64,000 nucleotides of DNA, from assembly GCF_022919835.1 (NCBI RefSeq), contig NZ_CP095074.1:4318001-4382000 (forward strand), given 5' to 3'. The position numbers and the translations under genes are program-made. Shown here in pieces: positions 18,446 through 26,731 of this stretch. The notes under the pieces are model-generated. The model was not told where the DNA came from, searched no databases, and worked only from the letters and a program-made list of their open reading frames with translations. Numbering within the stretch: the stretch's first letter is position 1; each line of letters opens with the position of its first letter. The DNA comes from Halobacillus shinanisalinarum (lineage in GTDB: Bacteria; Bacillota; Bacilli; Bacillales; Halobacillaceae).

Positions 18446-19582
18446 GTGAACCGAACATGGATCATAAGCCTAATTTTGACATTCACATTTGTTTGTATTG
18501 GAGTTACAGGAACTCTATATATAATAAATAATGTTCCAAAACAGCTTGAAGCAAGTTCTCTACTAGATCAAGCTGTTTCAGAAGAAGAAAGCCAAACGGT
18601 ATCTAAGAGTACACAAGATATTATTTATCAATCACAAAAACTAGTTGTTCAGATTGAATTGAAAAATGGTTCACTAGGTTCCGGCTTTCTTTATAATAAC
18701 AAGGGTGATGTCATAACTAACGCCCATGTAGTTGCTAATGCGGAGGATGTGACCATTATAACAGCGGACTCCAAGGAAATGTCAGGAGAAGTCATCGGAA
18801 TTAGCAGAAGTACGGACGTAGCTGTTGTACGAGTTCCCGGACTTAAAGGAAAGGAGCCCCTCTCAATCCATGAAAAAGATGACGTCCAGCTTTTAACTGA
18901 AGTACTTGCGTTGGGAAGTCCACTCGGTCTTCAGAATACAGTAACTACTGGCGAAATTAGTGGATTAGATCGTAATTTTGAATTACCCCCGTTCACTTAT
19001 GAAAATGTCTACCAAATATCTGCGCCGATCTCACCAGGCAATAGTGGCGGCCCGTTACTGAATGGAAAAACGGGGGAAGTGATCGGGATAAATTCAGCGA
19101 AACTAGGTCAGGAAACCATCGGCTTTAGTATTCCTATATTGGATATTCTTCCAATGGTTAAGCAATGGTCCAAATCTCCCATGAAAGAGCTTCCCGAATT
19201 TCAAGAATTAAAAACAAACTCAGGAGATAAACCACCCGTTCACACAACAGACGCTGATCAAGCGACGTATATTGTTCAATACTTTTACGATAGTATTAAT
19301 CAAGGGGACTTCGTAACGGCGTACTCCTTGTTAGGAAGTGGTTGGCAAGGCAGTACTTCTTATGAAGAATTTCGTAAGGGGTATAATCAGAAACTATCTG
19401 TCTCCATTGATAATATTGTTGCAGATCCGGTCGAAGGCAAAGATGTACAGGTAACTGCTTTTGTCACCACAGAAGAAACGAAAAATGGTGAAGTTGTTAT
19501 GAAGAAATATAAATATAATTTCGTGGTTGGTTATGAGAATGATCAAATGAAACTGATCTCCGAGAGTGTAGAACAATTATAG
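18446..19582 (+). CDS. Membrane-anchored trypsin-like serine protease with C-terminal NTF2-like domain
   Basis: 378 aa, GTG start after AATAGGAGGAC. The N-terminal membrane anchor spans about residues 6-28. The HtrA-like protease domain has its triad in NAHVVANA (His), STDVAVVRV (Asp) and SPGNSGGPLLN (Ser). There is no PDZ domain. Instead, after a linker at about residue 250, an NTF2-like domain follows (ATYIVQYFYDSINQGDFVTAYSLLG). The active site should face the outside. It follows the zinc-ribbon membrane protein by 11 nt, suggesting a two-part envelope system; the target is unknown. Confidence 0.87.
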   Translation: MNRTWIISLILTFTFVCIGVTGTLYIINNVPKQLEASSLLDQAVSEEESQTVSKSTQDIIYQSQKLVVQIELKNGSLGSGFLYNNKGDVITNAHVVANAEDVTIITADSKEMSGEVIGISRSTDVAVVRVPGLKGKEPLSIHEKDDVQLLTEVLALGSPLGLQNTVTTGEISGLDRNFELPPFTYENVYQISAPISPGNSGGPLLNGKTGEVIGINSAKLGQETIGFSIPILDILPMVKQWSKSPMKELPEFQELKTNSGDKPPVHTTDADQATYIVQYFYDSINQGDFVTAYSLLGSGWQGSTSYEEFRKGYNQKLSVSIDNIVADPVEGKDVQVTAFVTTEETKNGEVVMKKYKYNFVVGYENDQMKLISESVEQL

Positions 19583-19779
19583 GATATAGCTTGGAATGGC
19601 TTTTTTTATAAAAGGGTCATTTTTTTTGTGAAAATAAATGGTCATCATCTAAGGAAAAATTTAAATTTTTGTAGCGAAATTTTATTGAATGCATAAAATG
19701 TAACTATACCTAAAAAAGTTGCATCAAGGAAAGAAATGAATTACACTATGATTAGATAAGCTAGGAGGAGAGAGGTTTC

Positions 19780-20586
19780 ATGGAAAATCTATTACTCGCT
19801 TTTGGGCTGACATTAATGGCAGGATTAGCTACGGGAATAGGCAGTGTGTTAGCCTTTTTCACATCAACGACAAACACAAGATTCCTGTCGATTGCTTTAG
19901 GTTTCTCAGCAGGGGTCATGATCTATGTGTCCATGGTTGAGATTTTCTTTAAAGCAAAGGAAACACTTGTTGGTGCTATGGGTGTACAGATGGGAAACTG
20001 GATAACAGTGGCTAGTTTTTTCGGGGGGATGCTCGTAATTGCAATTATTGATAAAGCTATTCCGAAACAAGGGAACCCTCATGAACCAAAAAATGTAGAA
20101 GACATGTCTATGCCACAGGCAGAGGTGAAGAATAGCCAACTGTTAAAAATGGGGACGTTTACAGCCCTAGCTATTGCTATTCACAACTTTCCAGAAGGAA
20201 TCGCAACTTTTACCTCGGCCTTGCAGGACCCGTCCCTAGGGATAGCCATTGCCATTGCGATAGCTATTCACAACATTCCAGAAGGGATCGCTGTATCTGT
20301 GCCGATTTATTTCGCGACAGGTGACCGCAAGAAAGCCTTTAAACTATCGTTTCTGTCAGGCTTGTCTGAGCCAGTCGGAGCTTTAGCTGCATACTTACTA
20401 CTCATGCCATTCCTTAGTGATACATTGTTCGGTGTTTTATTTGCTGGAGTTGCTGGTATTATGGTCTTTATTTCATTAGATGAATTACTGCCAGCTTCAC
20501 GGCAATATGGGGAAGCCCATTTATCCATCTATGGTGTAGTAGCGGGAATGGCAGTTATGGCAGTTAGTTTGTTATTATTTATTTGA
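19780..20586 (+). CDS. zupT: ZIP-family metal (zinc) transporter
   Basis: 268 aa, eight predicted membrane helices, close to ZupT in length. The metal-binding signatures in helices IV and V are [14 protein letters not shown] and [18 protein letters not shown] hydrophilic loop lies between helices III and IV (about residues 95-120). Uptake of Zn and possibly other divalent metals is inferred from the family. The start follows TAGGAGGAGAG. The stop codon overlaps the inverted-repeat end of a mobile-element fragment (20585-20601). Confidence 0.9.
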   Translation: MENLLLAFGLTLMAGLATGIGSVLAFFTSTTNTRFLSIALGFSAGVMIYVSMVEIFFKAKETLVGAMGVQMGNWITVASFFGGMLVIAIIDKAIPKQGNPHEPKNVEDMSMPQAEVKNSQLLKMGTFTALAIAIHNFPEGIATFTSALQDPSLGIAIAIAIAIHNIPEGIAVSVPIYFATGDRKKAFKLSFLSGLSEPVGALAAYLLLMPFLSDTLFGVLFAGVAGIMVFISLDELLPASRQYGEAHLSIYGVVAGMAVMAVSLLLFI

Positions 20587-20860
20587 ATCAATTTCATAAT
20601 TGCGCTTTTAAAAAATAAGTGTTCGTGATGCCGCAATGGAAATATACTCGCTTTCCGCGGCCACGCGCGTAGAGAGGTCGTTCGATGGTGGCCCATGCCA
20701 CGTGCGTAGTGGGGTAGTTCGGCGAAACAGGACGTTCGGTTTTAGCCGAACTTCCTCTTATGTCCCTAAGCCTCCTCAGCTCATTCCTCGCCTGCGGGTC
20801 TCGCCTATTTCCACCGCTGAGATGGAGTCATTGGCCTATTGTTACGCCATACTCTTATAA
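20585..20860. mobile_element. MITE-like element, partial copy C
   Basis: One terminal repeat, GAATCAATTTCATAATT, is at 20585-20601 and overlaps the zupT stop codon. The interior shares words of copies A and B (CTCGCTTTCC, TTCGGTTTTAGCCGAAC, CTTCCTCT, GCCTCCTCA, GGTCTCGCC) but is more diverged. I found no second terminal repeat, so the copy is truncated or rearranged. Confidence 0.55.
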
Positions 20861-20876
20861 GAGAGTCTAAAGAAAT

Positions 20877-20939
20877 TTAGTCAGCTTGTTGTTCATTTAA
20901 TTGTGCATGGATACGGTCTGTACCGATGACGAACGTTGT
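20877..20939 (-). pseudogene. Possible gene remnant (C-terminal 20 codons)
   Basis: On the minus strand a protein-like tail TTFVIGTDRIHAQLNEQQAD ends in TAA. It runs upstream into an in-frame stop within TTTCGGCTAA, a word also seen in the repeat elements. It may be the end of a gene cut off by the repeat. The parent family is not identified. Confidence 0.3.
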
Positions 20940-20962
20940 TTAGCCGAAAGAATTCCATTGAG

Positions 20963-20999
20963 AAGGGACCTCCTCTTTGGGGAAGTCCCTTCTTTTATT
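20963..20999. terminator. Orphan strong hairpin
   Basis: AGAAGGGACCTCCTC can fold with GGGGAAGTCCCTTCT, followed by TTT. No clear gene lies upstream on either strand; it may be left over from the disrupted locus. Confidence 0.5.
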
Positions 21000-21071
21000 T
21001 CAATAAAGTCCTTCCTTAATTGTTACTCACCTGAAATGGCTATACTCGTGAAATTTAACACCTTTCCCCAT

Positions 21072-21593
21072 TTATTCAAATAATTCACCGCCATTGTGAT
21101 AGAGGACCCTTGTAATTTTACCGTCTTCATTCACATTTACTCTCCCAGTGATTTCAGCAGACTTGCCTGCATTCCCTTCCTTTTTGTACCCTATATTAAC
21201 TGAGAAATCGTAAGCGGTCTCGCTACTTGCATTTTGTTCAATATTCATATCTTTAACTTTCATTCGATAGCCGTTCCTGTACGCCGTTCCGTGAAACGTT
21301 GATGCTTTATTCGTATTAATGAATTTGGTGTAATACTGTTCTGTAAAATAGGATTTGAGGTTTTCTTCATAATACATCCTGAAGTCCTTTGATGCGGATT
21401 TTATTATTTCCATACTGGCACTTTCAAGTTCCTTGTAAATTGCAGCTAATTCTCCATTAGGTCCCGTAAATACCTCTTCTAAAACGACTTCTATGTGGGC
21501 AATGTTCTCATCTTTGGATGCAGAAGAAGAACAGCCAGCTATTAAGAACAAAATTCCGGACAGAATGATAAATGTAAGTACTTGATTTCTCAT
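21072..21593 (-). CDS. Lipoprotein of unknown function
   Basis: 173 aa. Lipoprotein signal peptide with lipobox LIAGC (Cys about residue 21), a serine-rich linker, then a helical segment and an NTF2-like or cystatin-like alpha+beta region (FTEQYYTKFINTNKASTFHGTAYRNGYRMKV, and a C-terminal AEITGRVNVNEDGKITRVLYHNGG). It is probably anchored on the outer face of the membrane. GGGGGTATTCTTCA precedes the ATG. The family is not recognised. Confidence 0.72.
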   Translation of the reverse strand: MRNQVLTFIILSGILFLIAGCSSSASKDENIAHIEVVLEEVFTGPNGELAAIYKELESASMEIIKSASKDFRMYYEENLKSYFTEQYYTKFINTNKASTFHGTAYRNGYRMKVKDMNIEQNASSETAYDFSVNIGYKKEGNAGKSAEITGRVNVNEDGKITRVLYHNGGELFE

Positions 21594-21713
21594 TGAAGAA
21601 TACCCCCATTTAGTTTGAATTCTTGTTTTCTTTTCTACGAATGCAAGTCAATTAGGGTTCAAAAGCTTGCCAAATAAAAAAATAAATAGAGGTATTCATG
21701 ATTCCAATCCTAA

Positions 21714-21755
21714 ATAAAAAAAACTGTGCGGAGTTTTACATTCCGCACAGCTTTT
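21714..21755 (-). terminator. Terminator of the YgjP-like gene
   Basis: CTGTGCGGA and TCCGCACAG form a 9-bp stem; on the minus strand it is followed by T-rich sequence. It starts at the stop codon of the gene. Confidence 0.8.
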
Positions 21756-22338
21756 AATATTCTCTTTCTTCAATCAAATCATCAATGATCATCGTAATTT
21801 TCTGTTTTGAACGTTTGATTAAGCGCCAATTTAAATAAATGGTTTGATCCTTTTTGTAACCTAAACGTAGAGAGTCCTGTTCAGGTAGAATGGTCCAATT
21901 ATGAATGCTCTTAAACTTCTCGTAGGCCTTCTCCTTGAACCACTGATTACGAAGTCGGTCAAATTCACTTTGTTTCTCTTCCTCCGTTGTTCCCTTAAGG
22001 TAAGTGAAATGGAATTTGCCTTTGTTAAACGAGAAGCTTGATTCATTTGCTTCCGCCATAATCATCCTATACGCTCTACCTAAATATGTAATGCGTGGGC
22101 TTTCCTGAGTGTTCAATGCCATCCCCCGATATAAGTCTTCATGGATTTTCTGCCACTTTTCGTTCACCCATTGAATTTTCTTATGTAAAAAATCCTCTAC
22201 CTTGCTTTGTGGTTTGGACTTTGGAGCTGTAACATGTACGCCATTCAAATCATCTAAATAAATTTTAATGAAGTGGATATCAGGTAATGTTGTTAAATTG
22301 TATGTAATCGCATGGTGCTCGTCTTTGATGGTGGGCAT
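21754..22338 (-). CDS. YgjP/DUF45-like protein with degenerate metalloprotease site
   Basis: 194 aa. The N-terminal half matches the YgjP-like (DUF45) layout: a beta-rich start, KVEDFLHKKIQWVNEKWQKI, then RITYLGRAYRMI, a charged helix, and LRLGYKKDQTIYLNWRLI. In active members NWRLI is followed after about ten residues by a zinc-binding HELxH motif. Here the aligned residues are DDLIE and the protein ends six residues later. It is therefore likely a non-enzymatic relative or a truncated gene; a terminator follows directly, so no frameshifted remainder is present. Confidence 0.75.
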   Translation of the reverse strand: MPTIKDEHHAITYNLTTLPDIHFIKIYLDDLNGVHVTAPKSKPQSKVEDFLHKKIQWVNEKWQKIHEDLYRGMALNTQESPRITYLGRAYRMIMAEANESSFSFNKGKFHFTYLKGTTEEEKQSEFDRLRNQWFKEKAYEKFKSIHNWTILPEQDSLRLGYKKDQTIYLNWRLIKRSKQKITMIIDDLIEEREY

Positions 22339-22414
22339 AATGATCCCCTTTCAATGTATCCTTTTATTTATTCTAATGGAGAAAATAAAACACGTCAAAA
22401 GCCAACTATAGATA

Positions 22415-22443
22415 AAGAGACCCTCTTAAATAGAAGGTCTCAC
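22415..22443 (-). terminator. Weak terminator of the YjcZ-type gene
   Basis: GAGACC and GGTCTC form a short stem with a few inner pairs, 11 nt past the stop of the small minus-strand gene. Confidence 0.4.
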
Positions 22444-22453
22444 ATGTTAGACA

Positions 22454-22567
22454 TTATTTACAAATTGATGCACCGATAATAATTAGTAAAATAAACAGCA
22501 CGACAATGAGGGCGAATTCATTTCCGCTGCGACGTCTTCCACAACCGTATCCACCGTAGTAACCCAT
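22454..22567 (-). CDS. YjcZ-family small sporulation-type protein
   Basis: 37 aa: a Gly/Tyr-rich start (MGYYGGYGCGRRRSGNEFAL) followed by a single hydrophobic helix and a short polar end with a cysteine. This is the typical build of the YjcZ family found in many Bacillaceae. AAAAGGGGTGACAT precedes the ATG. The gene is shorter than usual ORF cut-offs. A role in sporulation is inferred from the family name only. Confidence 0.8.
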   Translation of the reverse strand: MGYYGGYGCGRRRSGNEFALIVVLFILLIIIGASICK

Positions 22568-22794
22568 TATGTCACCCCTTTTATTTTCATACTATAATGT
22601 ATGAAGATGCTAATCCTTAGTAAAGGCGAATGACTATTCGGCTGAAAATTTTACAATAAAAACCGTCAAATTCTTAACCTATATGGTTGTTACAATGCTA
22701 GAAAATCACCGTCTATGGTCTTTAAAAAGCAGGAGATAGGCAGATTTGATGGAATATGGTAGTAGGTTAGAATTATTGGAGGGGGATAAAAGTG

Positions 22795-23631
22795 ATGCAA
22801 CGAACAATTATCATTACGGGTGCCTCAAGTGGGTTTGGCTATCATACGGCTCTGAAATGTGCAGAGAAAGGTTTTCACGTCATTGCAACCATGAGAAATA
22901 TGAGTAAAGCTGAAGTGTTTAAAACAGACAGGATCTCTTCTGTTATCCGAGAACGGATTGAAGTTTGGCCGCTTGACGTCACTGATGACATTTCTATAGA
23001 AGATTTTAAGCAAAAATTAAAGCAATTGAATCGTGTGGATGTATTAGTCAACAATGCTGGCTTTGCTATAGGAGGATTTTTAGAACAAGTACCGATCGAA
23101 GCTTACAGACGACAATTTGAGACAAACGTAATCGGGGTAATTAGCGCCACTCAAGCCGTACTTCCTATGATGCGTAAACAAGGACATGGTAAAATCATAA
23201 ATGTCAGTAGTATTAGTGGGAGAATTGGCTTCCCAGGTTTGTCGGCCTATGTATCTTCAAAACATGCTCTGGAAGGATTGACGGAAAGTTTACGTTTTGA
23301 AGTGAAGCCGTTTGGGATTGATGTGGTTTTGATTGAACCAGGTTCTTATCAAACGAACATTTGGACAAGCGGAATGGAGCTTCCAAAGGCTGTGCATGAT
23401 CCTGATTCACCGTATGCCTATTATATAAGAGGGCTATGGAAAGCATTAAACAGTGAATCGCATGGAGCTCCAGCAAAGGTTGCAGATTTAATGACGAGAA
23501 TTGCCAGCAAATCTCAAGTTAGAAAACTCCGTTATCCCATTGGACCTGGTGTCAGACTGAATTTATTTTTAAAAAAAGCAGTCCCATGGCCTTTTCTTGA
23601 AAGAACGGTGTTGAAGAAACTGCTTAAGTAA
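22795..23631 (+). CDS. Short-chain dehydrogenase/reductase
   Basis: 278 aa. Classical SDR motifs: NAD(P) loop TGASSGFGYH at the N-terminus, NNAGFAIGG, catalytic serine in NVSSISGRIG, and YVSSKHALEG with the catalytic Tyr and Lys. The arginine at TMRNMSKAEV suggests NADPH preference (inference). The substrate is unknown. A GTG at 22792 directly before the ATG is also possible; GGAGGGGGATAAAA is well placed for both. A carboxylesterase gene follows after 53 nt. Confidence 0.88.
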   Translation: MQRTIIITGASSGFGYHTALKCAEKGFHVIATMRNMSKAEVFKTDRISSVIRERIEVWPLDVTDDISIEDFKQKLKQLNRVDVLVNNAGFAIGGFLEQVPIEAYRRQFETNVIGVISATQAVLPMMRKQGHGKIINVSSISGRIGFPGLSAYVSSKHALEGLTESLRFEVKPFGIDVVLIEPGSYQTNIWTSGMELPKAVHDPDSPYAYYIRGLWKALNSESHGAPAKVADLMTRIASKSQVRKLRYPIGPGVRLNLFLKKAVPWPFLERTVLKKLLK

Positions 23632-23633
23632 AG

Positions 23634-23658
23634 GTTTTTACAGACTAAGATAGGGTAA
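23634..23658 (+). promoter_or_regulatory. Possible SigB-type promoter of the carboxylesterase gene
   Basis: GTTTTT, 13 nt, GGGTAA resembles the SigB consensus GTTTAA-N12-14-GGGTAT with mismatches in both boxes. It starts at the end of the SDR gene. Weak evidence. Confidence 0.3.
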
Positions 23659-23684
23659 TGTGTAGAAATGGGGAGAGATGTGTA

Positions 23685-24419
23685 ATGATGAATGGTGCTG
23701 AGCCTATTTTTATTGAAGGAAACGAAGTAGGCATTCTTGTAAGCCACGGATTTACTGGAACAACTCAAAGTATGAAACCTCTCATCGACGCGTACTCAGA
23801 AACGGGCTATACAGTTGCTTGCCCGAGACTGGAAGGGCATGGAACGACACCTGAGGATATGGAGGATTCAAACAAGGATGATTGGATTCAATCGGTCGAA
23901 ACTGCTTATCAATGGCTTGAGGAACGGTGTTCTATCCTATTCGTTGTAGGATTATCTATGGGTGGAACCCTAGCGTTATACCTTGCAGAACGATACAAAC
24001 AGATTAGTGGGGTTATATCCATAAACGGAGCGGTTGATATTCCTGCAATGGAAAATGTGATGGAATCAGCGGAAGAGCGTTTTGTTGCAGCGATTGGTTC
24101 GGACATTAAAAAGGAAAACGTGGAGGAACTTGCTTATGATAGGACACCTGTCAATGCGATTCGCTCTCTAATGGCATTGATGAAAGAGGTTCATGAAGGT
24201 CTCGCGAATATTCATTGCCCGGCGTTATTTTTTGTTTCTGATGAAGACCATGTTGTTCCACCGGATAATTCCGAAACGATCTTTGACTCAGTCTTCTCTG
24301 AGCACAAAGAACTTGTCCGTTTAGAAAATAGTCACCATGTTGCTACGTTAGATAACGATCAAGATTTGATTATCGAGCGAAGTCTTGAGTTTTTTCAAAC
24401 GTATGCTAAAACCTTATAA
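23685..24419 (+). CDS. Carboxylesterase (Est30-like alpha/beta hydrolase)
   Basis: 244 aa. Alpha/beta-hydrolase fold with the nucleophile elbow GLSMGG (Ser about residue 94), the acid in SDEDHVVPPDN and the histidine in NSHHVATLDND, in the usual order. The oxyanion region VSHGFTGTTQSM resembles the thermostable Est30 group of Bacillaceae. It should hydrolyse short-chain esters; the physiological substrate is unknown. ATG 23685 or ATG 23688 is preceded by GGGGAGAG. Confidence 0.88.
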   Translation: MMNGAEPIFIEGNEVGILVSHGFTGTTQSMKPLIDAYSETGYTVACPRLEGHGTTPEDMEDSNKDDWIQSVETAYQWLEERCSILFVVGLSMGGTLALYLAERYKQISGVISINGAVDIPAMENVMESAEERFVAAIGSDIKKENVEELAYDRTPVNAIRSLMALMKEVHEGLANIHCPALFFVSDEDHVVPPDNSETIFDSVFSEHKELVRLENSHHVATLDNDQDLIIERSLEFFQTYAKTL

Positions 24420-24447
24420 GTCTTTCTTTAAAGAAGCATATGTAAAT

Positions 24448-24482
24448 AAACCTTAGAACTCCTATGAGCTCCTAAGGTTTTT
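24448..24482. terminator. Terminator between esterase and rpsN
   Basis: AAACCTTAG and CTAAGGTTT pair, with T and A tracts on the two sides. It lies between convergent genes. Confidence 0.75.
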
Positions 24483-24524
24483 CTGTGTGCTTTTCCTACT
24501 GTGTTACCCCTGGAAGTTTTCTAA

Positions 24525-24794
24525 TTACCAGCTGGACTTTTTAACTCCAGGAAGCTGGCCTTTATGAGCGAGTTCGCGAAATTTAATTCTTGAAAGCCCA
24601 AACTTTCTCATATAGCCGTGAGGTCTTCCGGTTGATTCACAGCGATTATGAAGTCGTGTAGGTGAAGCATCTCTTGGCAATTTCCTAAGTGCTTGATAGT
24701 TGCCTTCTGCTTTTAATTGCTTTCGTACATCTTTATATTTTTCAAACGTTGCTTGACGTTTACGTTCTTTTTCGATCATTGCTTGTTTAGCCAT
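24525..24794 (-). CDS. rpsN: Alternative zinc-independent ribosomal protein S14
   Basis: 89 aa. The S14 signature is clear ([34 protein letters not shown]). The four zinc-binding cysteines of the short zinc-type S14 are absent, and the length is that of the cysteine-free form (Bacillus subtilis YhzA). In Bacillus this paralogue replaces the zinc-containing S14 during zinc starvation. A perfect palindromic Zur-type operator lies 19 nt upstream, in agreement. GGAGAACTGCA precedes the ATG. Confidence 0.95.
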   Translation of the reverse strand: MAKQAMIEKERKRQATFEKYKDVRKQLKAEGNYQALRKLPRDASPTRLHNRCESTGRPHGYMRKFGLSRIKFRELAHKGQLPGVKKSSW

Positions 24795-24810
24795 TGCAGT
24801 TCTCCTTTTC

Positions 24811-24835
24811 TTAAATAGTAATGATTACTATTTAA
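24811..24835. promoter_or_regulatory. Zur-type operator upstream of alternative rpsN
   Basis: A perfect 25-bp palindrome: arm TTAAATAGTAAT, centre G at 24823, and the complementary arm. The inner 21 bp match the Bacillus Zur pattern AAATCGTAAT-N-ATTACGATTT except for the C/G pair, which is A/T here. It lies in the promoter region of the gene for zinc-free S14. Confidence 0.85.
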
Positions 24836-24971
24836 TTGTATTAGGTCAAACCCCCTTTGTCAAATCACCTAAGGTGGCAGGTTTGTCATCCTTACCAGCT
24901 TTGCATTGAATGCAAGAAGTTATTGATTTATAATAGATTCATAGCAAGAAAAGCAAACGTATATAAGCCTT

Positions 24972-25054
24972 CAAGGGGAGCTTTAGGCTGAGAGTGAACA
25001 ATCTTTGTTCAGACCCTTCGAACCTGTCAGTTAGTACTGGCGTAGGGATGGTGG
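24972..25054 (+). ncRNA. TPP riboswitch (THI element)
   Basis: Conserved blocks occur in order: AGGGGAGC, GGCTGAGAG, AGACCCTTCGAACCTG and TACTGGCGTAGGGATGGTGGC. It precedes a thiamine-transporter gene and is followed by a terminator hairpin, so control by premature termination on TPP binding is expected. Confidence 0.95.
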
Positions 25055-25065
25055 CTTTTTTGATG

Positions 25066-25118
25066 GCGATGCACGGGATTCCTCCATCAGGAAGCTTCCC
25101 TTTGGCATCGCTTTTTTT
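25066..25118 (+). terminator. Riboswitch expression-platform terminator
   Basis: GCGATGC and GCATCGC close a long hairpin followed by seven T, between the TPP aptamer and thiT. Confidence 0.85.
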
Positions 25119-25144
25119 GTATGCGAAAAAGGAGGTTGTGGGTT

Positions 25145-25720
25145 ATGCAAAATAAACGTGTATTGTTCATGGTAGAAGTGGCTATTTTTTCAGCATTAGC
25201 GATCTTACTCGATATTATCCCGTTTCTATCATTTAAGCTCTGGGCTCAAGGAGGATCGGTTTCTTTTGCGATGGTTCCCGTATTTATTATGGCATTTCGA
25301 TGGGGACTTCGAGGTGGATTATTGACAGGACTTCTGCTAGGATTTTATCAAATTTTAGTGGGGGGTGCCATTCTTATAAGTATAGCGCAAACCTTTCTTG
25401 ATTATTTTGTAGCATTTGGAGTTATAGGTCTTGCCGGGATCTTTGCCAAGCCAGTGCGGGAGGCAGCTCGCGAGCGACATATGAAACGACTTGCCGCCTG
25501 GGTGATCGCAGGATCGTTTGTTGGAAGTCTGTTTCGGTTTTTCGGCCATTTTACCGCAGGAATAGTTTTCTATGATGAGTTCGCACCTGAAGGACAGCCG
25601 GTTTGGTTATATTCACTGCTTTATAATGGTGGTTATATGCTGCCTACGTTTATTTTAAGCGCGGTCATATTATGCTTGCTGTTTTCACAGCGTCCGACTT
25701 TATTGATAAGTCGTTCATAA
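25145..25720 (+). CDS. thiT: Thiamine ECF transporter substrate-binding subunit
   Basis: 191 aa, six predicted membrane helices. It has ThiT (YuaJ) features: ALAILLDIIPFLSFKLWAQGGSVSFAMVPVF at the N-terminus and the aromatic helix-6 region SLLYNGGYMLPTFILS. It binds thiamine and works with the shared ECF energising module, which is encoded elsewhere. The start is the ATG after AAAGGAGGTTGTGGGTT; the upstream codon at 25121 lies inside the terminator/RBS region. Regulation by the TPP riboswitch just upstream supports the assignment. Confidence 0.94.
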   Translation: MQNKRVLFMVEVAIFSALAILLDIIPFLSFKLWAQGGSVSFAMVPVFIMAFRWGLRGGLLTGLLLGFYQILVGGAILISIAQTFLDYFVAFGVIGLAGIFAKPVREAARERHMKRLAAWVIAGSFVGSLFRFFGHFTAGIVFYDEFAPEGQPVWLYSLLYNGGYMLPTFILSAVILCLLFSQRPTLLISRS

Positions 25721-25727
25721 CAATGAG

Positions 25728-25774
25728 GACCTATTTTCGAAAAGTTTAATCTCACGAAAATAGGTTCTTATTTT
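25728..25774 (+). terminator. Terminator of thiT
   Basis: GACCTATTTTCG and CGAAAATAGGTTC pair, followed by TTATTTT, 8 nt past the thiT stop. Confidence 0.85.
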
Positions 25775-25839
25775 GTGAAATAGAAAGGTTGATTGTAGGA
25801 AAAAGTCGAATGATGTATATTGGGAAGGGGTAGAGAAAA

Positions 25840-26715
25840 ATGAAACGTTCTAATGTAATCGCAACTTATTCGATTGTCGGATTTGATCCACAAACTGGAG
25901 AACTGGGAGTTGCTGTTCAATCAAAGTTCCTTGGCGTAGGGGCAGTGGTGCCCTGGGCGAAAGCGGGTGTCGGTGCAATTGCCACACAAGCATTTGCTAA
26001 TCCTGCTTACGGTCCTGATGGTTTGCAATTGTTAAGTGAAGGTTTAAGTGCCCAGGAAGCCGTGGATAAACTGATTGAAAATGACTCTGAAGCTGCAGAT
26101 CGCCAAGTTGGAATGGTCGATGCTGAGGGAAGAGCAGCTACATTCACTGGTGAGCACTGCTATGACTGGGCTGGAGGGGTAACAGGGAAACACTATACAG
26201 CACAAGGAAACATTTTAGTAAATAAACAAACAGTGACAGAAATGGGACGTGTTTTTGAATCAAGTGACGGGTCATTAGCGGACCGCTTGTTAGCAGGGCT
26301 TCAGGCAGCTGAACAAGCAGGTGGAGACAGCAGGGGAAGACAATCTGCAGCGATTTATGTGGTAAAAGAAAAAGGAGGCTACGGCGGCCTTAGTGATGTC
26401 TTTGTCGATTTACGAGTGGATGATCATCCTGAACCAATTGATGAGTTATTGCGGATTTATAAGCTTCAACAGCTATATTTCGGGGAATCTAAGCAGGATA
26501 ATATCAAACGATTAGAAGGGGAGCTTGAGGAGAACGTTGTTTATCATTTGTACAGAACAGGGTTCTTAGCAAGCAAAAAGCCAGATTCCAACGATTTTCA
26601 CAAAGCCCTTACGACATTTTTACACAGAGAAAACTTTGAAGGTCGTGAACAGACAAAGGGCTGGTTGGATTTAGAAGTGTATCATTTTCTGGAACGAATG
26701 GACTCAGAAAAGTAA
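25840..26715 (+). CDS. DUF1028 family protein
   Basis: 291 aa. N-terminal DUF1028 domain (about residues 8-215) with the conserved blocks TYSIVGFDPQTGELGVAVQSKF, VVPWAKAGVGAIATQ, NPAYGPDGL, GNILVN and GDSRGRQSAAIYVV. This fold is related to Ntn hydrolases, but no activity is established for most members. The C-terminal part (to 291) is helical and may be a peptidoglycan-binding-like or oligomerisation tail. No signal peptide is visible. It is followed after 16 nt by spo0M and probably co-transcribed. Confidence 0.85.
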   Translation: MKRSNVIATYSIVGFDPQTGELGVAVQSKFLGVGAVVPWAKAGVGAIATQAFANPAYGPDGLQLLSEGLSAQEAVDKLIENDSEAADRQVGMVDAEGRAATFTGEHCYDWAGGVTGKHYTAQGNILVNKQTVTEMGRVFESSDGSLADRLLAGLQAAEQAGGDSRGRQSAAIYVVKEKGGYGGLSDVFVDLRVDDHPEPIDELLRIYKLQQLYFGESKQDNIKRLEGELEENVVYHLYRTGFLASKKPDSNDFHKALTTFLHRENFEGREQTKGWLDLEVYHFLERMDSEK

Positions 26716-26731
26716 AAAGGGGGATGATCAT

